This document shows positions 59,354 through 64,000 of a DNA stretch of 64,000 bases, one piece after another. The notes beneath the pieces are model-generated. The model did not search any database, was not told where the DNA came from, and saw nothing but the letters and a program-made list of their open reading frames with translations. How positions within the stretch are numbered: the first letter of the stretch is position 1; each line of letters begins with the position of its first letter. The translations under genes and the position numbers were made by a program. The stretch is from Pyrenopolyporus hunteri (Eukaryota; Ascomycota; Sordariomycetes; Xylariales; Hypoxylaceae), in assembly GCA_902806595.1 (NCBI GenBank), contig CADCXC010000013.1, positions 1,054,001 through 1,118,000 of the forward strand. Direction: 5' to 3'.

Positions 59354-60082
59354 CATATTAGCTGACAGATATGCCGAACTTGCCAGTGACACTTGCGTGT
59401 GTACCTAGGTACTTAGGTAAGCACAGTTGTCTACAGATTCCGAACAGCCTGCCAGTAATCTACGTTCCTACAGAATCTATACCAATACCACTCAAGCTCG
59501 GGAATAACTTTACTTATACTTCGGGCCCTAGAAGTCAACTAACTGTTCACATACTGCCGATTTATATCCTTCTTAGAAGTCTCGTATATTTTGGACTTAT
59601 AGGTCTAAGCTGTATCTGGCATAGCCAAGGCTTTTTCCTACGATCTAAAAATAGCTCCCGGAATTAGCGCCTGGAACTGCCATCCAAGACCCGCATTAGT
59701 ACCACTATCCCGGGTCCTGAGCCGGTATAAGACCGGGGTCATATATCCCGGACAGGGATCATAGCTTTTCGCAAGGCACGACGTAGGTTTGAACGATATT
59801 TCGCGGACTAGGCTATACATATTTGAATGCTTGGCTACTAGGTACCATGTGCTCTTTGGGACTCATATGCTCTTATTAGGGTCTCTCTCAGCGTAGGAAA
59901 TCTTATCAATCGACTATCAAGGGTGACGATCGGAAGTTTTTGTTTCCTTGTTTCCCGTAGCATTTGAATCCTTGACGGTTACTCCAACGGCCGGCTTTCC
60001 TACCTCGGCTCGTTCGTTTAAACCGAACACTGACGTACGAGCGAAAACAGAGACCGAAATGGACAATAATAACAACGTAGCA
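59354..60082. other. Intergenic between the transposon and the RRM gene
   Basis: GTGTACCTAGGTACTTAGG lies just outside the element (59398-59416). A 98-codon ORF at 59371-59667 (+) has no recognised domain. No gene supported. Confidence 0.4.
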
Positions 60083-61680
60083 TTATCCCCTCCCGAAACT
60101 AAGCTCCATTAGAACTATCCCATCAAGATAAACCTGATCCCGGCATCGCTTGCTGATGCTATCCTTGTTGTCTTCGCTCTGTGCAAGGACAGCATATCGG
60201 TTTCTTATGTATTTGGCCGCCTCTTTGCCGCGGGCATTGTTTGGTGGCGTTGGCGTAACCTTGGCCTGTCTGTTGCACGTATCAGCGGCATACAAGATGG
60301 CCGAACTTGCGTACTTCCTATAGAAAGCTCGTTAGATAGGTATCTCCTTGGACATAATGTGGTAAGAGAAACTCACGATCGGCTCATCAAGCACGCCTTA
60401 GCAAAACTAGCGCAGGAAATAGAATTGGTCTCGATGGTACAATGGCGGAGTGAAAATTCAACCTTGACAACGACGAGATTGTGAATGTGATCAAGATCCT
60501 CTTTGATTTCCTCCTCGGTCAGGTAATGTCGACAATTTCGGATAAAGAGACTTCGAGTTGCGCCCCGGCCAATCCTCTTCACTAAATCGGTGCTAGGCCG
60601 GGATTGATTCGACGACCAAGAAACGACGGCCTATATTGCCAGTAAGTAGTTGGTCAAGTAAAGGAAAACGAACCAACTAACCCGAGAATTGTTTATGAAG
60701 ATACCATTTTTCTTTGAATATGAATAGAAAGCCTCCGCATCTTCTGCTTTGATAAAGGAAACAGTTGCTACCTGGCACTTATTCTGGGGTGTCATCGACA
60801 CTTCCCGCAAGGGGCCACCGTGAACAGCACTGGTAACATCATGATAACTTGTATTCATTGGGAGACCCGATATCACCACTGATATATTCTGGTTTTGGGA
60901 TCCTTCGCTACTGGTAGAACTGGGGCCCGTCGATTCAGATTTCGCCTCGACATCCGGTTTCGCGTATCCTTTATTTTTCGCGCCACCCGCCTTGTGCTTG
61001 CTTACATCATCGCGTCGCGAAGGGATGATGTATTTATCTCTTTCCTGCTGGTAGGCTTTGTTGAGGGAATGTACGAGATGTAACTGAGGCGTATTGTGCT
61101 CGATTAGGATCTGTTATTTCCTGTTAGTTTTCGCCGAGACAGTACGAAGGACTGCCGCATTTCGTGGCTAAGATAATATCATAGATCTGATGTCTACGCG
61201 CATGGATAAGTAAGATTTACCGCAAGTCCCTTTTCGTCCAAACCTGCTCGTAGAAGGGTTTCTCTCATGTTCTCTATAAGAAGGTCAGAACAGGGAGGTA
61301 GCTGCAAGAAAAATTAATGGATTAGATGTAATACCATATTGGCGGTGGGAAAGGAAAAGCTCATGATACTTGTCCATCGGTAGACACATGAACGAGGCCG
61401 GCTGGTTGTGGCGAAGTTCGTCCACATGCTGGTAGTCAACGGGCTAGATGACTAGGTTAGGCTGAGTTTTCTGCAATATTATAAAGATGTAGTACATACG
61501 GCGTTGGCCCTATTGAGAAAGTACGTAGGTATATGTTTAGCCATGACATCACGGGTGGGCTAGTAGGGAAGAATTTCCAATCCCGCCGCGGGTAGTATTG
61601 AGTTTTGTGTCGACTTACCTTTGCAAAAGATTTAGGAAATAGGCCTCGTCGACCGTAACTGTGTTCCCCATCATAGCCAT
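60083..61680 (-). CDS. Two-RRM RNA-binding protein (Nrd1-like), contains a 10-nt microexon
   Basis: Seven exons on the minus strand: 61619-61680, 61500-61509, 61335-61443, 61221-61273, 60682-61110, 60377-60630 and 60083-60317, giving 383 aa with all phases consistent. The N-terminus (VTVDEAYFLNLLQRANAPVD; FMCLPMDKYHELFLSHRQYE) resembles the regions preceding the RRMs of fungal Nrd1-type regulators. A first RRM-like fold has ISVVISGLPMNTSYHDVTSA and KCQVATVSFIKAEDAEAFY. A second has ATRSLFIRNCRHYLTEEEIK and, after the last splice, KYASSAILYAADTCN. RNP motifs are not canonical, and the protein is shorter than the multi-RRM Nrd1 that I know. Role in post-transcriptional control is inferred from the fold only. 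Intron density is the highest in the window. Confidence 0.72.
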
Positions 61681-62488
61681 TTTATCGGTATTGTTAGGGA
61701 AGAGAAACAGAACGGCTTGACATGCTTAACGGCAAGAAACTACGAAGAAGATTTTTTTTGTGGGTGCGTGTGCGCGCGTGTGTATGTGTGTTTTGAGATG
61801 GGAAAGGGAGGTCTGGTCGACGAGGGGTAAAAAAGAACAAAATGGAACTGAGCAACGCGGCAGGTATTAGGGTCTTAGGAAATAGCGGTAACTCAGGGCA
61901 ACCAACCCAAGCTAATATCGCGGGTGTCAATGGCGCCTGATTGATACTGGCGGAACCTTTGATATTTGTGAATTCGGTTGCTGGGTATCTGACAATAGGG
62001 TACCTAGCCACCTAAAGCATGGCGGGAAGTTTCCTGATAGGTAGGTACCTCTGATTAATCATCTTGCCCTTGAGATATCTTTTGGTGGTCTGTAGTCGAT
62101 TCAATAAAAGAAGCTGTTGGCATATGCCTACTAGGCGCGCGCCTAGGTTCGTTTGCTTTTGCTCAGGTCGCATGAATTATATTTAATATTCTACGGCTCA
62201 GGGCCATCTCCCATTAGGTTACATCTATATAATTGCCTGTATATGGCGAAGCTTGGGCTAACTCAACTTCGAGATCGGATGGATAAGTTGTAAGAGTGGA
62301 AAAGGGGCAGGGGGGAGGGCGAATTTGGCGCTGGACAGCTAAACTAGGTACCTATCTACGAAAAATGGCTACACCAAACTGACAATAGGACAAAGAAGGA
62401 AACAAATTTCGAATCAAACATAAAGCGCAGGGCGCCCACCTAGCTAGGCACTTCGTCCCATACAGATACTCTTCAACTGGAGCCTGAC
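61681..62488. other. Intergenic between RRM and monooxygenase genes
   Basis: A GT-rich stretch at about 61759-61793 (GTGTGCGCGCGTGTGTATGT) lies in the leader of the RRM gene. TAGGTAGGTACC occurs at about 62040-62050. No gene supported. Confidence 0.45.
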
Positions 62489-64000
62489 TCAACTTATTTG
62501 AGCGGACCGTTCCTCTCCGGCCAATTCTTTCAACTTCTCCCCAGGGGGAGCACTGACAAAATCGCAATTGAGGTAGGTCGTAATGTCAGCACCAGGAGTG
62601 AACTCGCTGCAGTGGAAGCCACTTCCTAGGAACCCGAAGCGGTTGTTGCCGTGGTACTGGATCTCGTAGTCTTCCCATTGAGGATCCTGTACCGCATCCA
62701 TGAACGCAATCCGCGTCCCGGGCCACATGACAAGAGGCCCGTCGACCTTCCCCTGCTTGAACCAGCTTGAGCAAGGGTCCTCCCAAACCGTCCTGCCCCT
62801 TCCGAAGTACGCTCGGCAGTGCTCTTGGAAATCGCCCACCGCCTGTCTCTTAGGAGTGATCCTTCGAATATGCTGGACGTACATCTTCCGGATGACCTTG
62901 ACAACGTGTTGAGACACGGCCGTTAACAATGGTGGGAGGGACCCCTGAGCAACTGGGGTGAAGGGGCCCGCGAACATGAAGTAATTGGGCATGTTCAGAG
63001 CGGAAATTCCAAGGTATGACTCGGGTACTTCTTTCCACTGCTCCTGAAGGACCGTGTTGTTTAACCCGATGACCGGGAAGCGAGGACGATAGGAAGTGTC
63101 GAATCCGGTTGCGCAAATGATGACATCGCATTCGTAATGATTGCCTCGCTGGTCTGTGAACCCTGATGGTGTAATGCTATGCACCATCTCCGTAAAGACC
63201 GTCGTTTTCTCGCCAGCCAATGCTTCGAGATACCCGTTTCCAGGAGTGGGCCTTCGACAGCCCACGTTGAAAGTCTTGGGGATAACTTGATCTATGAGCT
63301 GTGGTTTAGCGCTGAGTTTGATTCTCATTTCGTTATATGAATACTATTATCGATATTAGCATGGGAACGTCTAGAAGATCTCGAATACGTGGTAATGAAC
63401 CTCATTCAAGTCCTGAGATTCCTTGCTATTCTTCAAAATAGCCCTGTAGCGCTGGTTCAGGTCGGATTCGACCAATTTGCGGTACTGTCTGTATTTTTCT
63501 GGGTCTTCGCGCCAAAGGGCCTTGTCCTCTGACGTATCTGTTGGTTTATCTGCGTCAGCATCAAGCAGAGCCCGGGAGCTGTGTACATCCTCTTACAAGC
63601 AAAATTACCACCGTCTTTACCAGCGAACTTTTGCCCAAACGCCACAGTGATCCACGTCGGACTTCTCACCCAAGTGTACAACTTTGAGACTTGGGGATAT
63701 ATAGAAGCGACAACTTGAACACCAGAGCTCCCGGAACCAATAACGGCAACCCTCTTGCCAGTAAGGTCATAGCCTTCCTGGTATCTTGCTGTATGGAACA
63801 CGGGGCCTTTGAACTTTTCAAGACCAGGAATGTTGGGCCATTTCCAGGCGCTATATCTCATTGTTAGCGATATAAGTACGCCGCCAGGAATGGGCGTTTC
63901 TTTAGGTACTTTAGAAAGCCTCCTCCGTTGAGGAATATGTGACACTCTTCTTCCCATTGCTTCGAGCCATCGGTCTTCGCCAAAAGCAGCGTCCACGTGG
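62489..64000 (-). CDS. Baeyer-Villiger-type flavin monooxygenase, 5' part outside the window
   Basis: Four exons are visible on the minus strand: 63910 to beyond 64000, 63609-63850, 63401-63549 and 62489-63343. At least 445 aa are present and the N-terminus is cut off by the window edge. The first exon ends with CHIFLNGGGFLN joined to AWKWPNIPGLEKFKG. This is followed by FKGPVFHTARY, a variant of the FxGxxxHxxxW fingerprint with Tyr in the last position, and by the NADPH-binding VAVIGSGSSGVQV. Later come CRRPTPGNGYLEAL, DVIICATGFDTSYRP and PNYFMFAGPF, all typical of cyclohexanone/steroid-type BVMOs. The reaction is NADPH- and O2-dependent insertion of oxygen next to a ketone. The substrate is unknown and no pathway genes are visible on this side. 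Confidence 0.9.

Noticed and set aside
27380..64000. Secondary-metabolite cluster linking the epoxide hydrolase and the monooxygenase.
   Set aside because: They are about 34 kb apart with housekeeping genes between, and no synthase, P450 or transporter core gene is visible.

Overview
The window looks like a chromosomal segment from a filamentous ascomycete (Pezizomycotina, most likely Sordariomycetes). The grounds are short introns (about 47-300 nt) with GTAAGT-type donors, CTAAC/CTGAC-like branch sites and YAG acceptors; a long AT-collapsed repeat typical of repeat-induced point mutation (RIP); and fungal-type families (HeLo-like/NACHT NLR, PEX26, fungal-length DCP2, NDE-type NADH dehydrogenase). 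No rRNA, tRNA, CRISPR or bacterial operon structure was seen. Gene models were built by joining ORFs across splice sites that keep the frame; every multi-exon model given here adds up to a whole number of codons.

Layout. 0-1.3 kb: a secreted Ser/Thr-rich, probably GPI-anchored protein (+). 1.7-7.4 kb: a heavily RIP-mutated Ty3/gypsy LTR retrotransposon with about 140-bp direct terminal repeats and a still readable RNase H frame. 8-9 kb: PEX11-family protein (+). 10.3-13.6 kb: NLR-type protein with N-terminal HeLo-like region, NACHT and degenerate ankyrin repeats (+). 14-15.6 kb: GPHR/ABA-GPCR-like multipass protein (-). 16.2-17.4 kb: mitoribosomal mL46 (+). 17.8-19.9 kb: PARN/CAF1-family deadenylase (-). 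22-23.5 kb: PEX26 (+). 23.9-24.3 kb: Rds3/PHF5A (-). 25-26 kb: pinin-domain protein (+). 27.4-28.6 kb: epoxide hydrolase-like alpha/beta hydrolase (+). 30.5-34.6 kb: Drs2-like P4-ATPase (+). 35.2-35.7 kb: small NIF3/YqfO C-terminal-type protein (-). 37.5-39.4 kb: alternative NADH dehydrogenase (+). 40.3-41.7 kb: GNAT acetyltransferase (-). 44.2-45.7 kb: single-pass membrane protein (+). 47.7-49.1 kb: conserved-looking coiled-coil protein (+). 50.3-51.8 kb: BRCT/WGR-like protein interrupted by an in-frame TAG (+). 52.5-53.7 kb: Use1-type SNARE (-). 54.6-57.4 kb: DCP2 decapping enzyme (-). 58.7-59.35 kb: a 653-bp non-autonomous inverted-repeat transposon with 6-bp target duplication. 60.1-61.7 kb: two-RRM protein with a 10-nt microexon (-). 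62.5-64 kb: Baeyer-Villiger-type flavin monooxygenase running off the right edge (-).

The genes are mostly independent housekeeping functions. Several touch RNA metabolism (deadenylase, decapping, Rds3, pinin, RRM), two are peroxisomal membrane proteins and two are mitochondrial, but I see no evidence that they form a cluster or one pathway. Accessory character is concentrated in the dead retrotransposon next to the NLR gene, the miniature transposon at 59 kb and the long AT-leaning intergenic stretches dotted with a TACCTAGGTA-type palindrome. I did not find a convincing undescribed multi-gene system. The most checkable oddities are the amber codon in the BRCT/WGR gene, the strand-polarised CpG-sparing mutation of the retrotransposon, the inverted-repeat element and the microexon.
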